A stretch of DNA of 64,000 nt, taken from positions 3,596,001 through 3,660,000 of the forward strand of contig CM070583.1 of the NCBI GenBank assembly GCA_036346355.1. Direction: 5' to 3'. Shown here piece after piece: positions 23,101 to 34,383 of this stretch. Source of the stretch: Rhipidocladum racemiflorum. Lineage: Eukaryota; Streptophyta; Magnoliopsida; Poales; Poaceae. The position numbers and the translations under genes are program-made. The stretch's first letter is position 1; the number at the start of each line of letters is the position of its first letter. A model generated the notes under the pieces. The model searched no databases. It worked only from the letters and a program-made list of their open reading frames with translations, and had not been told where the DNA came from.

Positions 23101-24998
23101 AGATTAATTTATAAATTTGAATGGAGTCAAACGGAGTTCGGACGGAGAAGATATGAGCTTCCGAAGTTTGAAAATCCTGAAAAATCGAAAACGAGTGAAT
23201 ATTCCGCGGAATATTCCTTTTCCATTTTTTCTAAATTTTTGGAAATATATGTGTCTATGGCTTGTGGATCCACCATGTCATTGAAGGGAGCTTCTTCCTC
23301 ACATCTCTTTGTCCATGGCAAGAAACAGAGGATGGGGAGGAGACCATGGGGGCGCCGGCGAGGGACACGGCGGCGGGCGGCGGCGGTGGCGCGAGGCCAT
23401 GACGCACGCTGAAGCGCGCGCTCAGCGCACGGGCGGCGACGGGCTGGCGCGCGGCGGTGAACAGCGGCAAGCGGCGCAAGCGGCGGAACCGGCCGGCGGC
23501 GGCGGCCGCGCGAGCGCGAGGCGGCCGCGGCGCGCGACGACGCGCAAGCGGCAAGCGACAAGACGCTGGCGCTGGCACGGGTGGCTCGCCGGCGAGGCGG
23601 CGGCGGCGGCAGGCCGGCAGCCGGCGAACGCGCACGGGCATTAGCCCAAACAGAGAGCTCCCAAAACCCAAAAATTCGGAATTTTGACAAGAAATTTGAA
23701 TATAACTAAGCTAAAATGAGTAATGGATTACATTGGGAACCTCTAGAGGGATCTAGGATGGCAAGGAATTGAATAAAAACCTACCGGAAACGATGAATTC
23801 GACGATGAACAGAGTTCCTGCCGAAGCAACCAAAACTCGAAATTCGTCGCCCACACTTGATGAAACCTACAATCGATGGATGGGTTAGACTCTAGACTCA
23901 TTCACGGTCACAAGGAATCAAGTGGCACGAAGAATGGCTCACCGGAGAGAGATCTACAAGCAAGAACACGAAGAACACCAAAAAGAGGACCCGACGTCGG
24001 TTTTCTTGCTCTAGTGGATGAACGAAGGGGAGAGGCCAAAGGAGGCTCACACCACCAGGACAGGGGTTCTTATACGGAGAGATTGGGAGTGCAATCGCGC
24101 GGAACCGAGTTGAAACGGCCGAGTTATGAGGAATAATGTCCATTTCGATTTTTCTTGAATGCGGCCGTTTCCGGCGAGGTTGGCGGTGAGTGATGGTGGG
24201 GAATGGCAAGAGGGCGACGATACGGATTCAACGGAACCGGCGCTTCGCGATTTGGAGTTGATTTGAGGGAGTTATGAGAGTTTAAAGACAACCCTAGCCA
24301 TTGAAGCAAGAGTGAAGCTTCTCTGTTCTTGCCTTGGCTGGAGGTAGAAGATGAGTACTGTTCATTGACACGTGGCGCTCCCTCATTGGTTCACCTTTAC
24401 GCGAATAATCCGCCCTAGAGAAAAATTAGGAAAAATGGTCTAAAAATTCCGTAAAAATTCCTAAAGCCATTTTAGAATATTTGGGACCCAATAAAATTGG
24501 TTTCGCTGAATTTGGATGAAATTTGTGGAATTAAATATTCGGGCGCGGATCGCGGGCATTAAACAAAAGCCTCGCGAGATAAAATAGGAACGGAGTTCCA
24601 AAAATCCGGGGAATGATTCCTAAAATCATTTTGGAATATTTGGAACACAATTGCAGTAGTTTTGGGATTTTTGGAGCATTTTTGGACTCGGGTGAAATTT
24701 CGGGTACCGGCGGGAATCTGGAAATTCGATTTTTCGACCGGAAGGGAATTGAATCCGATTTTGGAGGGGAAAGGATGCCAGGTTAATATAAACACCAGAG
24801 AAACTCCAATTTTTGAATTTAATTAATTTAAATTAGATTTTTCTCTAGAAGGCAAAAACTAGGGCGTTACAAATAAATCTACATATATGATTTTTCCTTG
24901 TATTCAATTTAAATATTTAAAAGGATATTGATGGTTAAAGTTTCAAAAGTTTGATTGCACCTATATTTAAAACGACAAATATTTGTGACTAGAGAGAG
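20198..24998. mobile_element. Stowaway-like MITE split by a 4.5-kb LTR
   Basis: The left half at 20198-20334 starts CTCACTCTACTCATAAATAG. The right half at 24872-24998 ends ATTTGTGACTAGAGAGAG. These are imperfect inverted complements. TA flanks the ends at 20196-20197 and 24999-25000. The halves match the layout of the intact copy at 4027-4286, including the GACTTTGACCACCAATAT-type interior. The LTR at 20335-24871 inserted into its middle. This MITE also cuts the BBE remnant. Confidence 0.8.
20335..24871 (-). mobile_element. Large solo LTR (4537 bp), TSD AATAA
   Basis: On the minus strand it begins TGTAACGCCCTAGTTTTTGC and ends CCGGGGTCCTACA. It is flanked by AATAA at 20330-20334 and 24872-24876. 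No second copy of either terminus was seen inside, so this reads as a single very long LTR, as in some large-LTR grass Gypsy families, although a non-autonomous element is possible. A GC-rich block (about 23330-23640) gives long open frames on both strands that look compositional. No gag or pol similarity was seen. Confidence 0.7.
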
Positions 24999-25000
24999 TA

Positions 25001-26247
25001 TTATAAAATTAATAGACGCAAATTATGTGCAAACATTAACTCCCCATTGTTTCATGTGCTGATACAGGGTGGCTCGATCGATCTTGCAATGATGAAGATG
25101 ATAATACGGACCATTGAACCTTTACAAACACTGGCGCCAACTACCGTCTCGATACGGTAACCTGCAACACGTGAATTCGCCCAAGAACACATTTTGATCC
25201 TTGCATACTTGACCACATGAGAGTAGACATACGCTTCATTGTAATCACCCTAAAGAAGTTGCAAGAATGATAAGGGTAAATTTTAGATTGAAACTCCCTA
25301 TTCTAATGGGGCATTGGAGCACAAGCCATAGAATCAGGCGTATATCTTTAATTTGAAAATTTGTGGTTACATATACAATGGATGGAGTACACATATACAG
25401 GAAGGAGAGGGCCAACATAAATAGTACTTACCATGTGCACTCATCCATCTAATTGAAAAGTATCTCAAAAGTTCAGAAACAACATATTATAATTTGAAAC
25501 AATCTCTTCTTGTAAGTCATGGCGATCTCTTTCCTTGTTCGAAGATAGATGAAATATCTCATTTCCATCTTCTCCTTTTCTTCTTTCTTGCTATTTCCTT
25601 TCTTCCTTGGCCTGCATACATATAAGGAAAGGTGGGTATATATGTGGCTCAAATTTCCTTCGCCTCTGGCAGGAGTCCACCATAGTGCATTGATGCGGTG
25701 TCACTTTAATTAATATCTGTGCAATCTTTGTCCCTAATAACAAGTAATCACTATTTAGTAGGCAGTATATAATTCTCATGTGTATATAACAAAATTGCTT
25801 AAGAAAATGATTTACCTATTTATATTTAATGCGGCTTAGTAATTCATTCTTTACCTATTTATATTTAATGCAACTTAGTAATTCATTCTAGTTAATTAAA
25901 ATATTAAACTAGAAAGTACTGGACGTATGCATATGGCATCATGTGCATGGCTTAAGAACCACAAGTAACTTGGACAGGAGGCAGTAAATCTCAAGCAGAC
26001 AAAGAAATACTATGCTTTTAGGAGCTTGTCATGGTGATAAACTAGTTTTTGTTTTTTCTTTCTTATTGACCTTTCCTTATCTCGACACAGGATGCAGCCC
26101 ATTGGTCTGAATGTAACCAATTTAATAGGCCATTTCAAACGACCGAAACAGGTTGACACAACCAGAATGTAATACCTTAACCACCGCCAAGGAGGAGCCA
26201 TCAGAGGAATAGTAGTTGCCGAGGACAAACTAGCCCTAGGCGAGGAC
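25001..26247. other. Non-coding stretch with a 39-bp tandem duplication at 25812-25890
   Basis: The phrase TTACCTATTTATATTTAATG continuing to AATTCATTCT is present twice in a row. On the minus strand, about 25090-25250 is open for about 55 codons but matches nothing recognised. No gene is called. Confidence 0.4.
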
Positions 26248-27189
26248 CAGAGTTACAAATATCGTTTTAGCAAAAAACCGCTTGAAAACTGATTTTCAAA
26301 AATAAAAAATTGGATAAAAAAATCGATAGAAATTAATTGAATTTGAAGTCAAATTTTTTGAAATTAGCAGTCAAACATCATTGAAAAAACTTGAAAATCA
26401 AACGATTTCACCGAGTTTCGAACGATTTTCACCGATTTTTTAGCAATTTTTTTACGATTTTTTGGTACACTCAAGAAAAATTGAATAAAATAAGGAAACT
26501 TGTAAAAAAAATTAAAAAAATCCAAATTAATCTATAAAATACCTCAGAAAAATTTCAACAATTTTCGAATTCATTTAGTGCTTCTAAAAAAATCAAAAAC
26601 AATAATTAATAAAAAATAACAAAGACACTCTCATATTTTTATAAACATTTAGAAGCTTGATAACAGCTTGAAATTTTAATGGAATCATAACTAGTGATAA
26701 GTATCATGTAGTAAATTTTTTAGAAATATTAGACTTCATTTACTAACCTTAAAAATAGAAAAATAGAAAAATAGAAAAACATATATTCTGAGAGTAGCAA
26801 TGTCAGAATTTTAAAAAATACACAAGTCTGATAATCATGAAATTTTTTGATATAAGTATTATAATTCCCATAGGACGTCACATAAATTTTTTCATAAATA
26901 TTAGACTTCATTTATTGCCCCTAAAAAAACTAAAGAGCATATACAAAGACAGTAGCATTATCAGAATCTTTTAAAAAAATATACAGGTCTAATAATAATC
27001 TAAAAATTTTATAACATCACTAGAATTACATCCTCACACAAAAATTTTCAAAATTTTAAACAATTTTTGATAAATTTCTCTAAATTTTTTGAATTTTGAA
27101 CTTGACCAGTTTACCGAGCAATTTGTAATGCCGAACCACCTCGATACACGAGAAATCATGATTTTCGCTATCTCGATATATGGAACCTG
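26248..27189. mobile_element. Putative hAT-type non-autonomous element, 942 bp
   Basis: The left end CAGAGTTACAAATATCG and the complement of the right end, CAGGTTCCATATATCG, align with a few differences. The flanking octamers GCGAGGAC and ACGAGCAC share six of eight bases. The interior is AT-rich with CGATTTTCACCGATTTTTT-like strings. It abuts the copied BBE flank starting at 27197. Ends are less sure than those of the two clear hAT-type elements. Confidence 0.45.
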
Positions 27190-27196
27190 ACGAGCA

Positions 27197-27594
27197 CTAT
27201 GTACATAGCTCCGCTGGCTGCCTGCGAACTCCGCCCAAGCTGAATTAGGATTAATTTATTCCAAAAGGTGCTTCCGCACAACAATTTTTAAAAATTATAT
27301 AAATATTAAAATATAAATAAAAGATAGATGTATTTACTTACTTTAAAAATTATGCAACTTATATTAAGGTTAACGCATAGAAGCGCCGCTCTCTATTCTC
27401 ACATAGACATAAAAAGAGTTATCTTGAGTTATCATGATTAGGACTAGACATTAATTGTACCCATCACATTTCCAAACTCCTTTGCTGTTCACGATGACAT
27501 CGGCGGTTGCTGGCCATGCTTTTTAAAGATAATAAGTTAGTGAGGAAATCATCTGAAAATAAATTTAAAAAAAGATTTATTTAATATAAAATCA
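27197..27594. repeat. Duplicate of the BBE-gene 3' flank (distal part)
   Basis: It matches 49995-50646 in order (CTATGTACATAGCTCC, GAACTCCGCCCAAGCTG, GACATCGGCGGTTGCTGGCC) but lacks the Stowaway MITE found at 50341-50597. It continues, after the Copia insertion, at 34231-34383. It is an ancient duplicate with many substitutions. Confidence 0.85.
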
Positions 27595-27810
27595 TGTTAA
27601 GCAACCTCGCTATCGAATAGTCCGAGGTTGCCGAACAGATCTAAAGTAGAGAACAGAAAGAGAGCGACACAGGAATTGAAGAGGAACTGAATCTTTATTA
27701 TGTTCGCATGTACAATGGGGTGGAACCCCTGCCTTCTATTTATAGCTTACAACTTGGGTTTCGGCTAAGGGACCATGCTGGGCCTTCGTGGGCCAGATGG
27801 TTTCCCAACA
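27595..27810 (-). repeat. 3' LTR of the Copia element
   Basis: It starts TGTTAAGCAACC and ends CCCAACA on the plus strand. The polypurine tract lies beside it at about 27811-27820 (minus strand AAAGGGGAG). Confidence 0.9.
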
Positions 27811-28105
27811 CTCCCCTTTGGGCCCTTTGCCGCAAGATGCATATGCCTCATCAAAACTCCAGAAAAATCCAATGAAAAAATACTTAGAGAAAGAGTACAT
27901 AGCATATGCTTTTACTGTATTGCACGAATTGCCTCATTAAAACCTTATGTAAGAAAACTTTTGTGAAAAACTTACTATGGAAAAAGAATACAATTCACCC
28001 AAACTTCAAAGTTAATCTTTCGAGATTCACGTTGGGTACTCAAACTTTATATTCGAGATTTATGTAGGGGTATGTGAAAATTCTCCACCTGAAATCTGCA
28101 CTTCT

Positions 28106-31100
28106 CTAAGTCATCATCCCAATTCTTCTAACGCACCTTTCAAAAGTAGATGCTGGGAGTGACTTAGTGAATAAATTTGCGAGATTCTCACACGATTTAG
28201 TGTGTAGTATCTTGATCTCGTTCATCTTATGCGATTCATGAGCATAGAAGAACTTGGGGTCAGGGTTTCAAATCTCGCTTTTGCATAAATCTTGGAGTTG
28301 GCCGAAATCCGAAATCTCGACAAGATTCAGAAATTTCGGACAAAATCCGGACGAAATACAAAAACCAAATTTCAAATCCGGTTTTTTTTTCAATCGAGAA
28401 ATCCGAGATCTCGGCCGAAATTACAGAGATCTCGGTCCACACTGAACCGATCGAAAAATGGTCCAAAACACGTCGGAAAATTTTGAAATTTTTTTTGGAT
28501 GGTCCTCAAACATCACTAATGTTCGCATAAAAATTTGAGATGATGATCAAGAATGAGGAATTTTTAAAAAATCTAACAGTGGTAAAGTCATGATAAAAAC
28601 CGTATATAAAATCAATTTTTGATTTTTCAAATGTAACAAATGAACTTCAAGTCATTTGAAAAGTTTTATATATGTTCCTATGTATTGAGGGAGGTTCTTT
28701 CTTTGAAACCACCTATAGTTCTGAGGGAGGTTCTTTCTTTGAAACCACCTGTAGTTTTGAGTTTTGACCAGTAAGAAAAGATCTATTGAGCTCTACTCGA
28801 GGTTTGGTGATATGAAGTTCAAGTAACAACGCTTAGCAATTGCTTACAAAGAAATTGAAATTGTGCATTACTATCAACAAAACTAGGGCTGGTGTGTGCA
28901 TGGATATATGCATATATGCATGTGATTGAATTGATGAAGGCCTGATCAATGCCATAAATATGAGCACTGATCATGTATGTGTGAATCCCCGTCCATATAT
29001 ACATAGGTGAGTTAGTATTGTACCCATTTATAAATACATGTCATCTTAGGTTTTAAATTTTGTTTTTCAATATATGTCATTCAATAATTTTGAAGTGGTT
29101 TTTGTACCACTGTTTCCACTCCACTTCTCTCTCATAGTCATACACAGATTGATTCCAACTATCAATGTCAGTATCATATATCATTTCTCTCTGCTGTTTC
29201 AATGCACTAGAAAGTTCCTATGTATTAAAAAAGTTCTAACCACTTAAGAAAATTTTAAAAAATTTTGTGAATGGTCCTAACACATCCATAATATTCCCAT
29301 AAAATTTTCAGAAGATGATCAATCTTGAAAAATTTTAAAAAATTCGAAAAGTCCTAACCGATAAATTGAACCGACCAAAAAATGGTCAAAAACATGTTAT
29401 AAATTTTTGAAATTTTTTGTGGATGATCTTGATCCTAAACCCAAGCAAATACAATGCACAAAAATCAAAATTTGGAAAAAAAACTACCAAATCTCGCCCG
29501 AAATTGCCGAGATCTCGCCGAGAAATCCGAGATTTGAATTTTTTTTAAATTTTTTTTTGAATTTTCCGGGATTTTGAATCTCGGAGGTGTCCGAAATCCG
29601 AGATTTCACCGGGATCTCGCCGAATTGCGCCGACATTTGGACCCCTGCTTGGGGTTGATATACTTCGTGAGGTTGCTTTTCACATATCCCATTTGCACCT
29701 GAGCAACACAAGCTGCATTGTCTTCATAGATGATAGTGGAAGTTTGCTCAATGTTCAAGCCACATGATTTTTGGATATGGTGAACCATTCTTCAAAGCCA
29801 TGCACATTCACGGGAGGCTTCATACAAGGCAATAGTTTCAGAGTGGTTCGTCGACGTCGAGACAAGAGTCTGCTTAGATGACTTCCAAGAAATTGTTGTT
29901 CCACCACAAAGAAAAATATACCCAGTTTGTGACTTACCAGTATGTGGGTCCGATAGGTATCCAGCATCGGCATAGCCAACCAAATTCAATAAAAGATTTC
30001 TTCTGTAGTACAAGCTAAGATCTTTGCTTCCTGAGAGGTAACGGAAGATGTCCTTAATCCCTTTCCAATGCCTTTGATGGGTTCTGCACTTTACCGGGCT
30101 AGCAAATTCACGGCGAACGCAATATTCGGCCTATGTGTTATTCGCAAGGTACATGAGTGCTCCAACTGCACTCAAGTATGGGAATTCCGCCCCCAGGACT
30201 TCCTCCCCCTCTTCTCTAGGCCTGTATGGGTCTAGGTCTGCTTGTAGTGACCTTCCAACTATTGTGGTCTTTGCAGAGTATGCCTTTTTAAAACTAAATC
30301 TTTCCAACACTTTCTGCGTGTAGGATGATTGGTGTACCAAGATTCCTCCTTGGACATGTTCAAGCTGCAAGCCTAAACAAAACTTGGTTTTACCCAAGTC
30401 TTTCATTTCAAACTCAGACTTCAACTATGAGCAAGCTTCTTCTATTTTTTCATCCGTCCCAATGATGTTCAAGTCATCTACAAAGACGGAGATTATACAA
30501 AATCCATTCGGGGATCCCAGTGGAATGCCATATAATTTCCCAGCATTTTTCATCCAATAGTTGATTCCCCCCTAATGACGGGAAACGGTCATCGTCAAAG
30601 ATGCAATCAGCGAATCGCGCTCTATGCAAGTCTCTAGTTATAGGTTCTAAATACCTGATTATGGATGCACTCTCATAACCAACGTATATCCCAGACTTGC
30701 GGAGATGGCCCATTGCAGTTCGCTGTGGGCGTGGTATAGGCACATATACTATACAACCAAATTTTTTAAGATGAAAAATCTTCGAGATGACCACTTGCAC
30801 TAATTCCATAGGTGAATGGATGTTGTAGGCCGATGGTCTAAAATTGATGAGTGCTGTTGCGTGCACGACTGCATATCCCCAACAAGTGTTGGGCAAGTTA
30901 CAACTTTGCAAGAGTGGTCGGGCTATGAATTTAATCCTTTTTATTAATGCTTCAGCTAGTCCATTTTGTGTATGGACGTGTGGTACAGAGTGCTTGACTA
31001 CTATTCCTGTTGCTGTGCAATAATCATAAAATGTCTTGAAAGTAAATTCGTCGGCATTGTCCATTCGAATGGACTTCACACGATGATCAGGAATGCATTC

Positions 31101-31890
31101 TTAATTCTGATGATTCGCGATATCAGCTTTGCAAAAAGCATGGTTTCTTGTTGACAGCAAGCATACATGCGACCATTTCGAGGAAGCATCAATGAGCACC
31201 ATGAAGTACCGAAATGGCCCTGATAAGGGCTGAATCGGACCGCAAATATGCAGGGATTTCATTTTGCACTTTCATAACAGAGGGTCTAGTTATTAATTTT
31301 CCGGTGGCACATGCAGGGCACACAAAATCTTCATAATTCGAATTTTTTTTAATATTAATACCATAACCTTGTGAGTTGTTCACTATATTTGTCATCATTC
31401 TAATACCAGGATGACCTAATCTACAATGCCATAAAGGAAATAATTCAGAGCTTCTAAAGACAGTCTTCAAAGAAGTATACACTTCAGATGCATGAATTTT
31501 CGTGTAGTGCAACCCAGATTCATATGAGGGACATTTTTCTAGTACCATTTTTCCACATACCACGTGCTTCACAATGCACAAATGTTCTTTGCCATTTTCT
31601 TCATTGGTTTCTACGTGAAAACCATTGGCGCGAATGTCTTTGAAACTTAAGAAAGTGCGTGTTGATTCAGGGTACAAGAGGGTTTCTTCAATTACCAAAG
31701 TAGTACCCATTGGCAATATAATTGTGGCTCTTCCGGAGCCTACTATATGTGTATCACTGTCTGCGATTGTTGTAATCCTTCCAGCGTTCTTCATGATCGA
31801 TTGGAAGTATTTAAACTCTCTTAAGATAGTATTTGTTATGCCACTATCAACAATACATATCTCCTCCATTTGGGCGCTATACAATCTCTA
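28106..31890 (-). pseudogene. Copia pol pseudogene (protease, integrase, RT remnant, RNase H)
   Basis: Minus-strand order: protease motif IVDSGITNTIL near 31850; GAG-pre-integrase HCRLGHPG near 31410; integrase core with MDNADEF and TQNGLAEALIKRIK (30474-31150); then a large deletion that removes the first part of RT, leaving FVDDLNIIGT (about 30480) and MKDLGKTKFCLGLQLEH; RNase H segments at 29656-30030; and a C-terminal NLFTKSLPASTF ending at a stop at 28106-28108. The hAT-type element at 28261-29647 splits the RNase H region at AHESHK. Several frame breaks occur. It cannot make active enzymes. Confidence 0.9.
28261..29647. mobile_element. hAT-type non-autonomous element, 1387 bp, 8-bp TSD CTTGGGGT
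   Basis: The left end is CAGGGTTTCAAAT and the right end is the complement of CAGGGGTCCAAAT. CTTGGGGT is present exactly on both sides (28253-28260 and 29648-29655). The host Copia frame joins across the site once one duplication is removed. The subterminal blocks (28300-28470 and 29455-29640) hold the same CCGAAATCTCG / GAGATCTCGG motifs as the 492-bp element at 1963-2454. The core includes a 36-bp tandem pair (about 28685-28757, GAGGGAGGTTCTTTCTTTG). No open frame has coding character. Confidence 0.88.
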
Positions 31891-32062
31891 AATGAATGAA
31901 ATATAATTCTAATCAGATAGTGGCAAAATAATTCAAACATTACTGGCAAATATAGAATACTTGAATGAAGAATAAAGTGCATATTCATTCATGAGAAAGA
32001 AAATGTATGTTCTTCGAGTGCTTACAATTCATTATTCAAAATTAACTAACAACCACTGTTCT

Positions 32063-32407
32063 TTAGTTTGCAAACATCAGGCGAACCCAATCTTGCTGTG
32101 CTTGGAGCAAGATGGTGTACTTGAGCTTCTCGAACCGCTTCGGAAATGCAGTCCATAACTCAAGTGCACTCACCTCAGCCATATATTCATTCTTCAGAAT
32201 GGCTGGGAGGTGATGCCTGAGAAAGTGCAAAGTTTGATCGTTTTGCTCGGTAGTAGGTTGCGCGTCCTTCGAGGACCCTAAGCTGGTGGCAGCCTGGAGC
32301 TTCTTGCTCCTAAGCATGACCTTCAAATCTGATGCCCATGTGAGATAGTTCTGACCATTTGGGACCAGTTCTTCAAACTCATGTTTGATAATGCCAGATA
32401 TTTGCAT
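32063..32407 (-). pseudogene. Copia gag fragment
   Basis: An ATG at 32407 opens a frame of 115 codons with Copia gag character (LVPNGQNYLTWASDLKVMLR, QTLHFLRHHL, ALELWTAF). It ends early at LMFAN, before the zinc-knuckle region. Gag normally forms the particle that packages element RNA; this copy is truncated. Confidence 0.75.
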
Positions 32408-34010
32408 ATTCACAAGATTCTTTTATTAGATTACTTCGTGCAATCTAATAGAGTGGTTGCAAGATTCACAAAATGCATAATTAAATTCTAATGAATTTTC
32501 AGTAAATTAATAGAAAGCAATAATTGCAAGATTAAGAAAATATTCATAAAAATAGTACAATAAAGCTTCATACGTGTGGCTTCGTGCGTGCATGCAATCG
32601 GCTTCATGCGTGTGATCGGCATTGTGCGCGTGGCGTGGCGCGGGTTCTTGCGCACGACGAGGTCAGTTCCATGCGCGGCGGTGGCCGCTTCGTGCGGCGT
32701 GCTTCATGTGTATATTAGAGAAAAAAAAACTCAAATACACCTGGAGCAATAATTGCAAAATACATTGAAATATTCATAGATTATTCATAAATACCGCAAA
32801 AGAAAGCTTCGTGTGTGTACGCGATCAGCTTCGTGCACGCGATCGGCTTCGTGCACAATTCAAATTTCTCATTAATTTCCTAAAATTCATAAAAATATTC
32901 ATACATACAGAAAAGAATGCTAAGAAAATTAAAAACCATATCCAAATAATTTTCTGAAATTTTCTAGCAATTCTCCACAATTTTCTGACTATTTTATTCA
33001 ATTTTCTGAATTACTATTCAAATTTTGAAAAAGAATTGAAATAAAGAAAGGATTGAATTCGAATTGAATTCCAGTTTTTTGGGTCCGATCGGGAAAACTC
33101 CCGGCGTGAGCGATCGCTCGGGCCGCACCGGTCGAGTCGGGGCGCTCGGCCGTGAGTGGCTACTGGCGCAAGACGTGGCCGATGGCCGGCGGCGGCAGGC
33201 CTTCCTTCGCTTCCGGCGAGGAGGCGAGTGGCGGTGTTGAAGCGCCGAGCTGCTGGCGGCGACTTACGCTGCGGTGGAGCCGGCACCGATACCGGCAAAT
33301 GGCCGCATGACGTGGTCGAGCCGCTGGGTTGCCGGCGCCAGCCGGCGAGCCATGGGCCACGCTACGGCGACGATGATCGCGCGCCAGGCGGGCAGAGCAC
33401 GGCAGCCAGCGGCCGAGCCGCACTAGGGTGGTCGGGAGGCGCAGGCACGCTGGTGTTCGGCTGGCCGAGCTCGACGGCCAGGTTATCGTGGATGCCGCCG
33501 GCGGGCCAGTTGTTGGCGCATCGCGCTGGGCCCAGCGGCACGGCCACGATGTGCATGCTCCAATCACGACTTCGAGCCGAGGGGGGCGACGCTTCGTGCG
33601 TGAGTCTGCACGACGGCCTGCGAGGCCTGCGGCGACTGTGGGCACGGGTCTTCGTGCCTCGTGGATGTCAAGGCGGTGCGGAGTGACCAAGGCGTCGGCT
33701 CGATGCGGCTGCGAGCGCGGACGGCCGGCCTGGTGGAGCGTCTTCGTGCTCTAGCGGAACGCCTTCAAGCCGACGGGGCACTGTAGCTTCGTGTTACGTG
33801 CCGTAAATTCATTGTGGTGCTTCATATACAGTAGCTTCATGTCCTATAGATGCATTCATACTTTGAACAGGAAACCAAAAAAATCACCGTAAACTCGTAG
33901 CTTCGTACCACGTAGAGGAGTGCAAAGAACGAGCAATTAGATTCAATTCCTCGAGTCTCACTTTTCTCACCTTCCAATATATCTTTGCGGTAGAGATCGT
34001 GCTGATAACG
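32408..34010 (-). other. Copia 5' leader with GC-rich segment and GCTTCGTGC-type repeats
   Basis: Between the 5' LTR and gag lie about 1.6 kb, long for a Copia leader. The motif GCTTCGTGC/GCTTCATGY recurs more than ten times at 32570-32870 and 33780-33910. A GC-rich block at about 33070-33770 is open in several frames on both strands but looks compositional and may be a captured host fragment. The PBS should be beside 34010; the minus strand there reads CGTTATCAGCACGATC. Confidence 0.5.
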
Positions 34011-34230
34011 TGTTAAGCAACCTCGCTATCGAATAGTCCGGGGTTACCAAACAGATCTAAAATGGAGAACACAAAGAGAGGGCCACAGGAATTGAGGAGG
34101 AACTGGATCTTTATTCTGTTTGCATGTACAATGAGGTGGAACCTGCCTCCTATTTATAGCTTACAACTAAGATTTCGGTTAAGAAACCATACTAAGCTTG
34201 AGCTTTCGTGGACCAGATGATTTCCCAACA
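34011..34230 (-). repeat. 5' LTR of the Copia element
   Basis: It has the same termini as the 3' LTR. The minus strand contains a CTATAAATAG box near 34151-34160, which agrees with minus-strand transcription. Confidence 0.9.
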
Positions 34231-34383
34231 AATCCCACCCATACATGCAATTTCCATTTTGGAGAGCGAAATGTATCTCATTTCTCAAGCAGCACATAAT
34301 TATTCATTGTGTGTGTAACTGACGTGCCATTAATTCCTCATCTCTTACCATACCTTTCCTCTCTTTGGAAATTACTCTCTTAC
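34231..34383. repeat. Duplicate of the BBE-gene 3' flank (proximal part), ending at the NAC junction
   Basis: It matches 50889-51027 (AATCCCACCCATACATGCAA, AACTGACGTGCCATTAAT, GAAATTACTCTC), which lies just downstream of the intact BBE stop. Similarity stops at about 34380. The next bases match NAC exon 2. The copy therefore ends within about 15 bp of where BBE coding sequence would start. Confidence 0.85.

Larger units (their letters stand above)
27595..34230 (-). mobile_element. Degenerate Ty1/Copia LTR retrotransposon
   Basis: LTRs of 216 and 220 bp (27595-27810 and 34011-34230) start TGTTAAGCAACCTCGCTATC and end TTTCCCAACA. Flanking AATCA and AATCC differ by one base. The uninterrupted site survives in the paralogous flank near 50886 (TAAAATCCCACC). 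Order on the minus strand is LTR, PBS-like region, leader, gag, protease, integrase, RT remnant, RNase H, polypurine tract (AAAGGGGAG by 27811), LTR. This Copia order fixes the family. LTRs differ at many positions (about 25 by eye), so it is old. It contains a 1387-bp hAT-type element. Confidence 0.93.

Noticed and set aside
23127..23690. Long open frames on both strands in a GC-rich block
   Set aside because: Located inside a solo LTR; Ala/Arg-rich compositional frames without domains.
33014..33754. Several overlapping 100-176-codon open frames
   Set aside because: GC-rich segment in a Copia leader, open in four or more frames at once; no protein family recognised.
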